A DNA stretch of 64,000 nt from Gallibacterium genomosp. 1 (GTDB lineage Bacteria; Pseudomonadota; Gammaproteobacteria; Enterobacterales; Pasteurellaceae): contig NZ_JPXX01000020.1 in NCBI RefSeq assembly GCF_000771875.1, forward strand, positions 49,370 through 113,369, written 5' to 3'. Below the pieces are notes generated by a model, which worked only from the letters and a program-made list of their open reading frames with translations, was not told the DNA's origin and did not search any database. Numbering within the stretch: the first letter of the stretch is position 1; every line of letters starts with the position of its first letter. Below are positions 30,720 through 39,560 of this stretch, in pieces. The translations under genes and the position numbers were made by a program.

Positions 30720-31385
30720 TTATCGAAAATCGATTAAGCCTTTTTCACAAAAAGAGAAAACCTGGTTTTTGCCAATAATTAAATGATCCAATACTCTGAC
30801 ATCAATCAGTTTGCACGCCTGTTGGATCTGTTCGGTAACAGCAATATCTTCTTTACTAGGCGTAGTAATGCCAGAAGGATGATTATGAGCCAAAATAATG
30901 GCAGCAGCATTATATTTTAAGGCTGATTTAATAATTTCTCGTGGATGTACTTGTGTACTGTTAATGGTTCCTTGGAATAAGGTTTCCTGTTCAATTAAAT
31001 AATGTTGATTGTCTAGAAAAAGAACCATAAAAAGCTCCCTTTGTTGATTGGATAATTCTGTCTGCATATAAAGTTTGGCAAACTCGATATTATTGAAAAG
31101 GGGTTGTTGTTTTATTTCTTGTGTCAGATAGCGTTTCGTCATTTCAATACAAGCTTGTAACTGAATGTATTGTGTTATACCTAGCCCTTTGACTTCACAG
31201 AAATTTTCTTTTGAAGCAGCTAATAATTCTCGTAGAGATCCGAAATGATGTAGGCTGTTTTCAGCCAATGTCATAACTGAACAGTTTTTAAAACCGGTGC
31301 GTAAAAAAATAGCTAATAATTCTTGATCGCTTAATTTATCGGCGCCTTGTTGTAAAAGTTTTTCACGTGGCATTAACCTTGTCAT
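30720..31385 (-). CDS. radC: RadC-family JAB domain protein
   Basis: This RadC-like protein has an N-terminal UvrA-like/HhH region (LSDQELLAIFLRTG, VKGLGITQYIQLQA) and a JAMM/JAB metalloprotease-like domain containing HNHPSGITTPSKED. No DNA-repair role has been proven for RadC; relatives are linked to competence and mobile elements. The chosen ATG (MTRLMPREKLLQQG) gives 221 residues, which fits the family. An in-frame ATG at 31433 adds 16 hydrophobic residues without a ribosome site. It is divergent from coaBC. Confidence 0.9.
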   Translation of the reverse strand: MTRLMPREKLLQQGADKLSDQELLAIFLRTGFKNCSVMTLAENSLHHFGSLRELLAASKENFCEVKGLGITQYIQLQACIEMTKRYLTQEIKQQPLFNNIEFAKLYMQTELSNQQRELFMVLFLDNQHYLIEQETLFQGTINSTQVHPREIIKSALKYNAAAIILAHNHPSGITTPSKEDIAVTEQIQQACKLIDVRVLDHLIIGKNQVFSFCEKGLIDFR

Positions 31386-31516
31386 TGCTTGTATCTCATT
31401 TATTGCAAATAGTGTTATTTTAATCATTCGCATATTGATAATTGTGACAAGATTCCATTTTTACGATCAGGATCGGAAAATATAAAATTTTTCAGTGAAA
31501 ATAGGCGGTGCTTAAT

Positions 31517-31545
31517 TTGGCAGGGTGACAAATATTCAGTAAAAT
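31517..31545 (+). promoter_or_regulatory. Candidate sigma-70 promoter of coaBC-dut-slmA
   Basis: -35 TTGGCA and -10 TAAAAT are separated by exactly 17 bp. They lie 39 bases upstream of the coaBC ATG. Confidence 0.62.
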
Positions 31546-31584
31546 GATGTATCTTTCATTTTGATGTTCTAAGGCGTTCAATTA

Positions 31585-32814
31585 ATGAATTCATCTCTTC
31601 AACATAAACGAATTTTACTTGGCATTACTGGAGGTATTGCAGCATATAAAGCTATTGAGTTGATTCGTTTATTGCGTAAACAGGGGGCGGAAGTTCGTGT
31701 AGTATTGACCGATGCCGCTACTCATTTTGTTTCTCCACTGACATTACAAGCGATTTCTACTAATCCAGTGTCACATTCATTGTTTGATCCGCAAGCAGAA
31801 TTAGCGATGGGGCATATTGAACTGGCAAAATGGGCAGATTATGTTGTGATTGCTCCAGCAACGGCGGATTTTATTGCCCGTTTTAATTTGGGGTTAGCAA
31901 ATGATCTGTTAACAACGCTCTGTTTAGCGACCGCAGTACCAATTGCGATTGCACCTGCAATGAATCAACAGATGTATGCACAAGCAGTTCTTCAACAACA
32001 TTTGCATAGTTTACGGCAGCGTGGTGTGTTGATTATTGGACCGGACAGTGGTGTGCAGGCGTGTGGTGACGTTGGTGCAGGCAGGATGTCTGAACCACAG
32101 AAAATTGTTGAAGTATTAGCACAGCAGTTTTTCACTGAGCAACCGTTGCAAGGGATCAAAGTAGTGATTACTGCCGGCCCAACTCAAGAGCCGATTGATC
32201 CGGTGCGTTATATTTCCAATTATAGTTCTGGGAAAATGGGGTATGCGATTGCTGAAGCTTTTGCCAAACAAGGTGCAGAAGTGACATTAATCAGTGGGCC
32301 AGTGAATTTGGCTGCGCCGAATGGCGTGAATGTAGTTTGGATAAAAACAGCGGTAGAAATGTGGCAGAAATCAATGCAGGCAGCAGTGTTGAATGATATT
32401 TTTATCGGTTGTGCAGCTGTTGCGGATTATCGTGTAGCTGAAATTGCTACGCAAAAAATTAAAAAATCGGACGAAGAATTGATACTAAAATTGGTGAAAA
32501 ATCCAGATATTATTGCTGATGTTGGTCATCTTAAACAGCAACGTCCATTTACGGTTGGTTTTGCCGCAGAAACGCAAGATGTTGAAAATTATGCAAAAGA
32601 TAAATTGGTGTGTAAAAATTTAGATTTAATTTGTGCTAATGATGTTTCAATCGCTGGGCAAGGTTTTAGCAGTGATAATAATGCATTGCAACTTTTCTGG
32701 CGACAAGGTAGTTTATCGTTGTCGCTAGCCCATAAAAGCGAATTGGCACAACAGCTAGTACAACATATTATGCAACTTTATCAAGCAGAGAAGAAAAATA
32801 ATGAAGAAAATTGA
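31585..32814 (+). CDS. coaBC: Bifunctional phosphopantothenoylcysteine synthetase/decarboxylase
   Basis: CoaBC performs two coenzyme A steps: ligation of cysteine to 4'-phosphopantothenate and FMN-dependent decarboxylation to 4'-phosphopantetheine. The N-terminal flavoprotein domain (about 1-190) starts [13 protein letters not shown] and includes APAMNQQMY and the active-site Cys in [10 protein letters not shown]. The C-terminal synthetase domain starts near [18 protein letters not shown] and includes AAVADYR. Length 409 is normal. The stop overlaps dut by 14 bases, so the two are translationally coupled. Confidence 0.97.
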   Translation: MNSSLQHKRILLGITGGIAAYKAIELIRLLRKQGAEVRVVLTDAATHFVSPLTLQAISTNPVSHSLFDPQAELAMGHIELAKWADYVVIAPATADFIARFNLGLANDLLTTLCLATAVPIAIAPAMNQQMYAQAVLQQHLHSLRQRGVLIIGPDSGVQACGDVGAGRMSEPQKIVEVLAQQFFTEQPLQGIKVVITAGPTQEPIDPVRYISNYSSGKMGYAIAEAFAKQGAEVTLISGPVNLAAPNGVNVVWIKTAVEMWQKSMQAAVLNDIFIGCAAVADYRVAEIATQKIKKSDEELILKLVKNPDIIADVGHLKQQRPFTVGFAAETQDVENYAKDKLVCKNLDLICANDVSIAGQGFSSDNNALQLFWRQGSLSLSLAHKSELAQQLVQHIMQLYQAEKKNNEEN

Positions 32815-33253
32815 TGTTAAGATTCTTGATAGCCGTTTGGGCAATGAATTTCCGTTACCGACTTATGCTACTGAAGGAGCTGCTGGTCTTGATTTACGAG
32901 CTTTGGCTCAAGAAAAAATTGTGTTACAACCTGGTGAAACACAGTTAATTCCGACCGGATTGTCCATTTATATCGGAGATCCAAATTTAGCGGCGGTGAT
33001 TTTACCTCGTTCCGGATTAGGACATAAGCACGGCATTGTATTGGGGAATTTGGTTGGGTTAATTGACTCAGATTACCAAGGGCCGTTAATGATCTCTGCG
33101 TGGAATCGGAGTCAACAACCTTTTACGATAGAAGTTGGAGATCGTATTGCACAGCTTGTGTTTGTGCCTGTTGTACAAGCTGAATTTAACATTGTGATTG
33201 ATTTTGAGCAGACAGAAAGAGGCAGCGGTGGATTTGGTCATACAGGAAAATAA
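32801..33253 (+). CDS. dut: Deoxyuridine 5'-triphosphate nucleotidohydrolase
   Basis: dUTPase hydrolyses dUTP to dUMP, keeping uracil out of DNA and feeding dTMP synthesis. The 150-residue trimeric-type enzyme carries the five motifs, including [30 protein letters not shown] and the C-terminal [11 protein letters not shown] that closes over the active site. It overlaps both coaBC and slmA; the gene trio coaBC-dut-slmA is conserved. Confidence 0.97.
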   Translation: MKKIDVKILDSRLGNEFPLPTYATEGAAGLDLRALAQEKIVLQPGETQLIPTGLSIYIGDPNLAAVILPRSGLGHKHGIVLGNLVGLIDSDYQGPLMISAWNRSQQPFTIEVGDRIAQLVFVPVVQAEFNIVIDFEQTERGSGGFGHTGK

Positions 33254-33857
33254 ACCGAAGAAAAAGGTTGAAAAACGTTCTATAGAAGCACGTCGCCAGC
33301 AAGTATTAGCGATTGTGACGCATTTACTGCATTCAGATCAAGGAATGGAACGGATTACTACGGCAAAATTAGCAGAAGCGGTTGGTGTATCGGAAGCGGC
33401 GTTATATCGTTATTTTCCGAGCAAAACAAAAATTTTTGAAGCATTGATTGAACAGATTGAAACAGTACTGTTACAGAGAATTACACAATCAATGAAAATG
33501 CAGACGGATACTAAATTACGAGTACACGATATTTTGCAAATGGTGTTGACCTTTGCTCAGAAAAATCCGGGATTAACTCGGATTTTAACTGGGCATGCAT
33601 TGATGTTTGAAGATAAATCGTTGCAAATGCGAGTGGCGACTTTTTTTGATCGTTTAGAATTGCAATTAGTTAATGTATTACAAATGCGAAAATTGCGTGA
33701 GGGCAGAGGTTTTAAAATGGATGAACGTGCTATTGCCGGTTATTTGGTATTATTATGTGAGGGGCAGTTTATGCGTTATGTGCGTTCTAACTTTAGGCAT
33801 TTGTCAAGTCAGGATTTTGAAACGCAGTGGAAGTTAGTTGAATCGATTTTTGATTAA
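33228..33857 (+). CDS. slmA: Nucleoid occlusion factor SlmA
   Basis: SlmA is a TetR-fold DNA-binding protein that blocks FtsZ ring assembly over the nucleoid. The helix-turn-helix [20 protein letters not shown] is followed by the family ligand/dimer domain with [16 protein letters not shown]. The GTG at 33228 has GAGG at a proper distance and gives 209 residues; an earlier TTG at 33198 is less likely. The start lies inside dut (26-base overlap), so translation is coupled. Confidence 0.94.
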   Translation: MDLVIQENKPKKKVEKRSIEARRQQVLAIVTHLLHSDQGMERITTAKLAEAVGVSEAALYRYFPSKTKIFEALIEQIETVLLQRITQSMKMQTDTKLRVHDILQMVLTFAQKNPGLTRILTGHALMFEDKSLQMRVATFFDRLELQLVNVLQMRKLREGRGFKMDERAIAGYLVLLCEGQFMRYVRSNFRHLSSQDFETQWKLVESIFD

Positions 33858-33859
33858 TT

Positions 33860-34087
33860 ATGATTATTCCTTGGCAACAATTAAGTGAAACGGCACTGCA
33901 TAATATTACGCAGAGTTTTATTTTACGTGAAGGTACGGATTATGGCGCAAGAGAGTTGACGCTAGCAGAAAAAGAAGCTCGTTTGCTAAAACAGATTAAG
34001 TCGGGGGAAGTGGTGATTGTTTGGTCTGAACTGCATCAAACGCTTGATTTGAAATTGAAACGGGAATTTTTAACACAGCATAAATGA
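33860..34087 (+). CDS. yheU: UPF0270 family protein YheU
   Basis: This small conserved protein of 75 residues with no known function matches the UPF0270 family throughout (MIIPWQQLSETAL, FILREGTDYGARELTL, VVIVWSELHQT). It starts 2 bases after the slmA stop and so belongs to the same transcript. Confidence 0.92.
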   Translation: MIIPWQQLSETALHNITQSFILREGTDYGARELTLAEKEARLLKQIKSGEVVIVWSELHQTLDLKLKREFLTQHK

Positions 34088-34147
34088 AATATGCTATAAC
34101 ATTATAATTTTGTCATTTTAGTAATTTGTATAGGTGTTGGTGGCAGT

Positions 34148-34804
34148 ATGGATATGAAAGAAGAAATAGAAGTACAACAAGAAGAAACAACAACGGATCC
34201 TACGTTGGAGTGGTTTTTATCACATTGTCATATTCATAAATATCCAGCGAAAAGCACCTTAATTAATGCTGGTGAAAAAGCTGAAACGCTCTATTATTTA
34301 ATTAAAGGTTCTATTGCGGTTTCAGTCAAAGATGATGAAGGCAAAGAGATGATTTTGTCTTATTTGAGCCAAGGAGATTTTTTTGGTGAGCTTGGTCTAT
34401 TTGAAGATGTAAAAGTGCGCAGTGCGTGGGTTAAAGCGAAAACAACCTGCGAAGTGGCTGAAATTTCTTATAAAAAGTTTCGTCAACTGATTCAGGTTAA
34501 TCCTGAAATTTTGATGTATTTGACCTCGCAATTAGCACGTCGCTTGCAAAACACTTCAAAGCAGGTGAGTAATTTGGCTTTTCTTGATGTTACTGGTCGT
34601 ATCGCACAAACATTATTGCATTTAGCGAGAATGCCGGATGCAATGACACATCCGGAAGGGATGCAGATTAAAATTACTCGCCAGGAAATTGGACAAATGG
34701 TTGGTTGTTCTCGTGAAACGGTAGGTAGAATTTTAAAAATGCTGGAAGACCAAGGCTTGATTTCTGCACATGGTAAAACTATTGTTGTTTATGGAACTAG
34801 ATAA
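34148..34804 (+). CDS. crp: cAMP receptor protein
   Basis: CRP is the global cAMP-dependent transcription regulator that binds TGTGA-N6-TCACA sites. The 218-residue protein has the cyclic-nucleotide domain with [20 protein letters not shown] (phosphate-binding cassette, Arg and Ser present) and the C-terminal winged helix with recognition helix [13 protein letters not shown], identical in its key residues to E. coli CRP. In Pasteurellaceae CRP also drives competence together with Sxy. Two perfect CRP sites occur in this window in the sulfatase locus. Confidence 0.96.
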   Translation: MDMKEEIEVQQEETTTDPTLEWFLSHCHIHKYPAKSTLINAGEKAETLYYLIKGSIAVSVKDDEGKEMILSYLSQGDFFGELGLFEDVKVRSAWVKAKTTCEVAEISYKKFRQLIQVNPEILMYLTSQLARRLQNTSKQVSNLAFLDVTGRIAQTLLHLARMPDAMTHPEGMQIKITRQEIGQMVGCSRETVGRILKMLEDQGLISAHGKTIVVYGTR

Positions 34805-34824
34805 GTTTTATAAGGCGAAAGAAA

Positions 34825-35580
34825 ATGAAAAAAGATGAAATTGGGCATAATTTTTTAGCTCGTTTAGGCAAAACGCGTTTACGTCCGGGTGGTAGAAAAG
34901 GGACAGATTGGCTAATTGCAAACGGTGATTTCAATAAAGATAAAAAAGTGTTGGAGGTCGCCTGCAATATGGGGACGACAGCAATAGGTATAGCTGAGCG
35001 GTTCGGTTGTCATATTGAAGGTGTGGATTTGGATGAGCAGGCGTTAGCAAAGGCACAAAAGAATATTAGTGAAGCAAAATTGGATGATTTAATTCACGTA
35101 CAGCGTGCCAATGCAATGAAATTGCCGTTTGCAGATAATTCATTCGATATTGTAATTAATGAAGCAATGTTAACAATGTTGCCGTTAGAAGCAAAACGTA
35201 AAGCGGTAACGGAATATTTCCGAGTATTAAAACCGGGTGGTTTTTTATTAACTCACGATGTAATGTTGTTGGAACACAATGAGGCTCAAATTTTAGCAAC
35301 TTTGCGTGAGGTGATTAATGTCAGCATTACACCATTAACTAAAGAGGGATGGAAAGATCTCTTTAAGCAAGCTGGTTTTAGCAATGTTGATACCTATTCT
35401 GGTGAGATGACATTGTTATCACCTAAAGGAATGCTCTATGACGAAGGGGTACTGGGAACATTAAAACTTGTGCGCAATGCATTGCGTTCTGAAAATCGGG
35501 AAACTTTCAAGAAAATGTTCAGTTTTTTTAATGATCCACAAAACAAAATGCACTTTATTGCAGTTTGTAGTCAAAAATAA
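34825..35580 (+). CDS. Class I SAM-dependent methyltransferase
   Basis: The 251-residue product has a Rossmann methyltransferase fold with motif I VLEVACNMGTTAIG, the acidic GVDLDEQA, ANAMKLPFADNSFD (motif II/III) and FRVLKPGGFLLTHD. The substrate is unknown. It is 20 bases downstream of crp, an arrangement shared with Haemophilus, and ends at a hairpin terminator. Confidence 0.85.
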   Translation: MKKDEIGHNFLARLGKTRLRPGGRKGTDWLIANGDFNKDKKVLEVACNMGTTAIGIAERFGCHIEGVDLDEQALAKAQKNISEAKLDDLIHVQRANAMKLPFADNSFDIVINEAMLTMLPLEAKRKAVTEYFRVLKPGGFLLTHDVMLLEHNEAQILATLREVINVSITPLTKEGWKDLFKQAGFSNVDTYSGEMTLLSPKGMLYDEGVLGTLKLVRNALRSENRETFKKMFSFFNDPQNKMHFIAVCSQK

Positions 35581-35586
35581 CAAAGT

Positions 35587-35615
35587 AATGGGTAGATCAA
35601 AATCTCCCCATTTTT
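35587..35615 (+). terminator. Intrinsic terminator of crp-methyltransferase
   Basis: The stem AATGGG-T-AGAT / ATCT-C-CCCATT (one mismatch), with loop CAAA, is followed by a T-run. Confidence 0.75.
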
Positions 35616-35621
35616 ATGTAA

Positions 35622-36329
35622 TTATTTTTTATTTAAGTTTAACACTTCAACCAGATTTTTACTTTTCATTCGCCATTGCACATTAATGTCCCAAAGCGTC
35701 ATTCCATATATCCGTTCGGAAAGTTGTTTGCGTTGATATGCCGGACGTGGATCTTGTTGTAAAACCTCTTGGATTAATGGCAATAAATCGGGGTAAATGA
35801 CACTAAATACAGTTAATTGCTGTTGAGCTAAAGAAGTAAATTCAACTTGTAATTGGGGAGTTGGCTTTTGTTGGGCAAAGCCAGAATCAGCATCAGGTTG
35901 GCTATCAGCATAGGCAATATAAGGCTTAATATCAAAAATCGGTGTGCCATTAACTAAATCAACACTGCCTAAATGTAATAAAATGTGTTGTGCGTGAATC
36001 TCAACTCGCTCCAATTTTACTTTGGATAAACCAAGCGAATTTGGGCGATGTGTTGATCGAGAAGCAAAAACACCAATGCGTTCATTACCACCTAAGCGAG
36101 GTGGACGTACAGTTGGTGACCATTTATCAGTGGTAATGCGATCAAATTGGAAAATCAACCATAAATGTGAAAATTGCTCAATGCCACGAACAGCTTCCGG
36201 CACATTATAAGGAGGAAGTAATTGCAAAATACCTTTACCGTGCGGTGCTAGTTCAGGTTGTCTTGGAACAGAAAATTTTTCACTATAGGGCGTATAAATA
36301 GTAGCAATTGGTTGTAAGGTAATACTCAT
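35622..36329 (-). CDS. trmO: tRNA (N6-threonylcarbamoyladenosine(37)-N6)-methyltransferase TrmO
   Basis: TrmO (YaeB/TsaA) adds a methyl group to t6A37 of tRNA-Thr(GGU). The 235-residue protein has the TsaA-type barrel with [58 protein letters not shown] (shown in part) and [15 protein letters not shown], plus a C-terminal domain ending in [14 protein letters not shown]. It is convergent with the methyltransferase gene and divergent from menA. Confidence 0.94.
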   Translation of the reverse strand: MSITLQPIATIYTPYSEKFSVPRQPELAPHGKGILQLLPPYNVPEAVRGIEQFSHLWLIFQFDRITTDKWSPTVRPPRLGGNERIGVFASRSTHRPNSLGLSKVKLERVEIHAQHILLHLGSVDLVNGTPIFDIKPYIAYADSQPDADSGFAQQKPTPQLQVEFTSLAQQQLTVFSVIYPDLLPLIQEVLQQDPRPAYQRKQLSERIYGMTLWDINVQWRMKSKNLVEVLNLNKK

Positions 36330-36436
36330 ATTTGTGTTATGCCAATAAATAAGTAGTTACAATTAAAGGAATTCAGGTAAAATTACCAACTCGTTTAAGA
36401 AATAAGAGATGATTATAAAATAAATTTAGAGAAATA

Positions 36437-37342
36437 ATGGAATCAAATAAATGCAAAATGTGGTTTGAAACCGCAAGACCGAAAACGTTGCCATTGGCAA
36501 TCGCTTCAATTGTTACTGGATCGGCATTGGCATATTACTATCATCAATTTGATGCTACTATTGCTTTATTGGCATTGATTACTGCAACTTTATTGCAGAT
36601 TGTGTCCAATTTTGCCAATGATTATGGCGATCATATAAAAGGTTCAGATACCGTAGAACGAATTGGACCATTACGTGGGATTCAACAAGGAGCAATTACA
36701 TTTTCCCAATTGCGGTTAGGATTAATTCTAGTCACATTTGCCAGTATGATTTCCGGTGTGGCATTGATTGCAGTAGCTTGCCAAACGTGGAATGATGTGT
36801 TGGCATTTATAGTGTTGGGTATTTTGGCGATTATTGCTTCCATTACTTACACCGTTGGTAAAAAACCTTATGGTTATATGGGATTAGGTGATGTATCTGT
36901 CTTCATCTTCTTTGGATTGCTCGGTGTGTGCGGTACTTTTTATTTGCAATCACATCTTTTAAATTGGGCAATGATATTGCCGGCAATGATGTCTGGACTT
37001 TTAGCTGTTGCTGTTTTAAATATCAATAACTTACGAGATATTGAGCAAGATAGAAAATCTGGGAAAAATACCCTAATTGTGAGAATCGGTGCTGTTGCGG
37101 GGCGTTATTATCATATTAGTCTGATTTTTTTGGCTGCATTGTTTGCATTGCTGTTTGCACTTTATCATTTTCAACACTGGTATAGTTTTATTTTTATTTT
37201 AGTGTTCCCACTATTAGCTAAACACGCTGTTTTTGTGATGAATCATCAAGATGCTCTGCAATTACGTCCAATGCTTGCACAAATGGCTAAATTAGCACTA
37301 TTATTTAATATTATTTTTAGTTTAGGACTTTGTTTGGGATAA
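36437..37342 (+). CDS. menA: 1,4-dihydroxy-2-naphthoate polyprenyltransferase
   Basis: MenA attaches the polyprenyl chain to DHNA in menaquinone synthesis, the quinone used for anaerobic respiration, including the TorYZ branch encoded nearby. The UbiA-type membrane protein (301 residues, about 8-9 helices) has both Asp-rich motifs, NFANDYGDHIKGSD (about 54-67) and NNLRDIEQDRKSGKNTL (about 195). It is followed by rraA 31 bases downstream, as in other gammaproteobacteria. Confidence 0.96.
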   Translation: MESNKCKMWFETARPKTLPLAIASIVTGSALAYYYHQFDATIALLALITATLLQIVSNFANDYGDHIKGSDTVERIGPLRGIQQGAITFSQLRLGLILVTFASMISGVALIAVACQTWNDVLAFIVLGILAIIASITYTVGKKPYGYMGLGDVSVFIFFGLLGVCGTFYLQSHLLNWAMILPAMMSGLLAVAVLNINNLRDIEQDRKSGKNTLIVRIGAVAGRYYHISLIFLAALFALLFALYHFQHWYSFIFILVFPLLAKHAVFVMNHQDALQLRPMLAQMAKLALLFNIIFSLGLCLG

Positions 37343-37373
37343 TCCCGGTTCATTTTGAAAAAAGGAAAATGCG

Positions 37374-37868
37374 ATGAGAATTGACACATCAGAACTTTGC
37401 GATATTTACTTGGATCAAGTTGATGTTGTAGACCCGATTTTTTCTAGCTTTGGAGGCGTTTCAGCTTTTTCAGGAAAAATTACAACCATTAAATGCTTTG
37501 AAAGTAATGGTTTAATCGCTGAGATGTTGGAAGAAGAGGGGCAGGGACGAGTGTTATTAATCGATGGTGGTGGTGCGGTACGTCGAGCGTTGATTGATGC
37601 TGAATTGGCTCAATTAGCTGCAGATAACGGCTGGGAAGGTATTATTGTTTATGGTGCAGTACGTCAAATTGACCAGTTGGAAAACATCAATATCGGTATT
37701 CAGGCATTGGCTCCTATTCCGGTTTCTGCAGATGAGCAGACGAGTGGTGAAGTGGATGTTCCTGTCAACTTTGGTGGTGTTTCTTTCTTACCGGAAGATT
37801 TCGTATATGCAGATTTAACCGGCATTATTCTTTCTCCGGAGCAATTAGATCTTTCTGAAGCAGAATAA
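37374..37868 (+). CDS. rraA: Ribonuclease activity regulator RraA
   Basis: RraA binds RNase E and lowers its activity, changing mRNA turnover. The 164-residue ring-forming protein starts [18 protein letters not shown] and includes [17 protein letters not shown] and [13 protein letters not shown]. It is 31 bases downstream of menA with GGAAAA upstream of the ATG. The C terminus is acidic, as expected. Confidence 0.95.
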   Translation: MRIDTSELCDIYLDQVDVVDPIFSSFGGVSAFSGKITTIKCFESNGLIAEMLEEEGQGRVLLIDGGGAVRRALIDAELAQLAADNGWEGIIVYGAVRQIDQLENINIGIQALAPIPVSADEQTSGEVDVPVNFGGVSFLPEDFVYADLTGIILSPEQLDLSEAE

Positions 37869-37908
37869 TCCAATTTCGATTTTTATTTTGTCAAAAAAGC
37901 CTTATCTA

Positions 37909-38054
37909 TGATCTGCACCCCTAAAGTTGGACTTATTATCCAACAATAGAGGTGCAGATTTTTTATGACCAAATATAACTAAAACTTTAAACAACAAGTT
38001 GTAGATTTCTACTTTCAACACGACAAAAGTCTTTCTTTAACCAGTCTACATTTC
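37909..38054 (+). mobile_element. IS3-family remnant: left end and start of orfA with a nonsense codon
   Basis: The sequence starting TGATCTGCACCCCTAAAGTT looks like an IS3/IS150-group terminal repeat. An inner hairpin (TCTGCACC...GGTGCAGA) with T6 acts as an edge terminator. An ATG at 37965 opens MTKYN, then TAA, then NFKQQVVDFYFQHDKSLSLT, an OrfA helix-turn-helix start in which Gln has become a stop. Similarity ends near 38054 and no orfB or right end is present, so only a dead fragment remains upstream of torY. The rest of the 324-bp gap (to 38192) should hold the torY promoter; I could not pick one with confidence. Confidence 0.72.
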
Positions 38055-38192
38055 ATTTCATTAATTTTGAGTTGAATCAATATCTTATATTATTTGTTGG
38101 AAAAGCATATGTTACTTTATTGAGTTGATCATAATGATTAATATAATTACCTATATTTATAATAAGTATTTAATTAAATGTGAGGGATTGGA

Positions 38193-39314
38193 GTGAAACT
38201 CAATAAAAAACTTTTGTTCGTCGGTTTAATAGGTGTGATATTAGGTGGTGTAATTTTAGCTGTTACACAATATGTGATGAAACAAACAAGCACAACAGCG
38301 TTTTGTGTGAGTTGTCACTCAATGAATATTCCGAAAGAAGAGTGGGAGGGCAGTGTACATTTTTCCAACCGTAAAGGCATTCGTGCGGAATGTGCAGATT
38401 GCCATATTCCGCAAGATTCCGCATTTCATTATGTGAAAACCAAGGTGATGGCGTTAAAAGATGTGTGGAATACCGTTGTGGTCGATAAATTGCCAGATCA
38501 AGAAGCCTATGAAACTCATCGTTTAGCAATGGCGAAACAGGTTTGGGCGGAGATGAAAGAAAACGATTCTGCCACTTGTAAAAGTTGTCATAGTGCGGAA
38601 GCAATGGTGCTTTCAGAGCAGTCAGAAGCGGCACAGAAAATGCATAAAATAGCACAGGAAACCAACCAAACGTGCATTGATTGCCATAAAGGCATAGTGC
38701 ATTTTATGCCTGAGATGGAAATTGATAATCAAGAAGCCAGTGGTGAATTAAGTAAACACGGTGGTGAATTTAGTCCGCAGGATAAAACTTTATATAGCCT
38801 TGCGATGAGTAATGCTAATATTGTTGACGGAGGCAGTGTTCGCTTAATGCCTTATGCGGAACTAAATGATTGGAAAATGACAGGCTATCAGGTGCAAGCT
38901 ACGCTAACAGGCTGGCAGCAAGTGGGAGCGGAAAGCATTGTTTATCAAAATTTAGGAAAACGCATTATGGTGGCGTTGTTAGAAGACGTGCCAAAAGACA
39001 GCGTTCAGATTTTGCGTTCTGTTTATGATGAGGTAACTGCGTCAGAATGGAAAGAAATCCGCTTTGTGGTTGCTGTACCGAAAAATAATTTAACGGCAAA
39101 TTTAACAGCACTTAATCAATTTGGTAAAAATTTGAATGAAACTTATTGTAGTGGTTGCCACGCACCGATTGGAGCAGATCATTATACTGCCAATCAATGG
39201 ATTGGCGTGGTAAATTCGATGAAAGATCGTACCTCTTTATCAGGGGACGATGTACGCACATTAACAATTTATTTGCAACGTAATGGTAAGGATATGATTG
39301 TTTCTCAAAAATAA
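38193..39314 (+). CDS. torY: Pentaheme c-type cytochrome TorY (NapC/NirT-type)
   Basis: TorY is a membrane-anchored cytochrome that passes electrons from menaquinol to the periplasmic N/S-oxide reductase TorZ. The 373-residue protein has one N-terminal membrane anchor (about 8-28) and five CxxCH heme sites at residues 38-42, 67-71, 129-133, 161-165 and 319-323. The first four form the NapC-type domain and the fifth sits in the C-terminal TorC/TorY extension. It starts at GTG with GAGG upstream. An IS remnant lies upstream and a structured RNA element separates it from torZ. Confidence 0.94.
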   Translation: MKLNKKLLFVGLIGVILGGVILAVTQYVMKQTSTTAFCVSCHSMNIPKEEWEGSVHFSNRKGIRAECADCHIPQDSAFHYVKTKVMALKDVWNTVVVDKLPDQEAYETHRLAMAKQVWAEMKENDSATCKSCHSAEAMVLSEQSEAAQKMHKIAQETNQTCIDCHKGIVHFMPEMEIDNQEASGELSKHGGEFSPQDKTLYSLAMSNANIVDGGSVRLMPYAELNDWKMTGYQVQATLTGWQQVGAESIVYQNLGKRIMVALLEDVPKDSVQILRSVYDEVTASEWKEIRFVVAVPKNNLTANLTALNQFGKNLNETYCSGCHAPIGADHYTANQWIGVVNSMKDRTSLSGDDVRTLTIYLQRNGKDMIVSQK

Positions 39315-39369
39315 AGCATAGAAATGAGAGAGATTTTGATGTTATCGGTTTTATCGATAGCTGAAAAGG

Positions 39370-39482
39370 GTTGACTCCGAGCTTGTGATCCTAAGTCGAA
39401 AGATATGGAAGCAATGCCTGCTTAATGCACAATGGTATAGTTAGAAATGATTATGCCACTCGTTTTAGAAAGGTGTCGCAAC
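39370..39482 (+). promoter_or_regulatory. Moco-riboswitch-like structured RNA leader of torZ
   Basis: This intergenic RNA folds compactly. A closing stem GUUG/CAAC with CUCC/GGUG encloses CGAG/CUCG and UUGUG/CACAA. Within lie an 11-nt tetraloop receptor (CCUAAG at 39390-39395 and UAUGG at 39404-39408), a small hairpin AAGCA/UGCUU, and a 10-bp hairpin (39434-39457) capped by GAAA at 39444-39447. The strings AGAAAUGA and AGAAAGGUGU match, as I recall it, the E. coli moaA molybdenum-cofactor RNA at equivalent places. TorZ uses that cofactor. An 8-bp stem (39490-39497 with 39531-39538) between this element and the torZ ribosome site could be the expression platform. Confidence 0.7.
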
Positions 39483-39560
39483 TTTAATATTCACGTTATA
39501 TTTCCAAGTTAAAATTTTTATTGTATATGGAACGTGAAAAATCATTTGACGAGGTTCAAT

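Noticed and set aside
38125..38138. FNR-like box TTGAT-N4-ATGAT upstream of torY
   Set aside because: Two mismatches in the second half-site and an AT-rich background; too weak to call.
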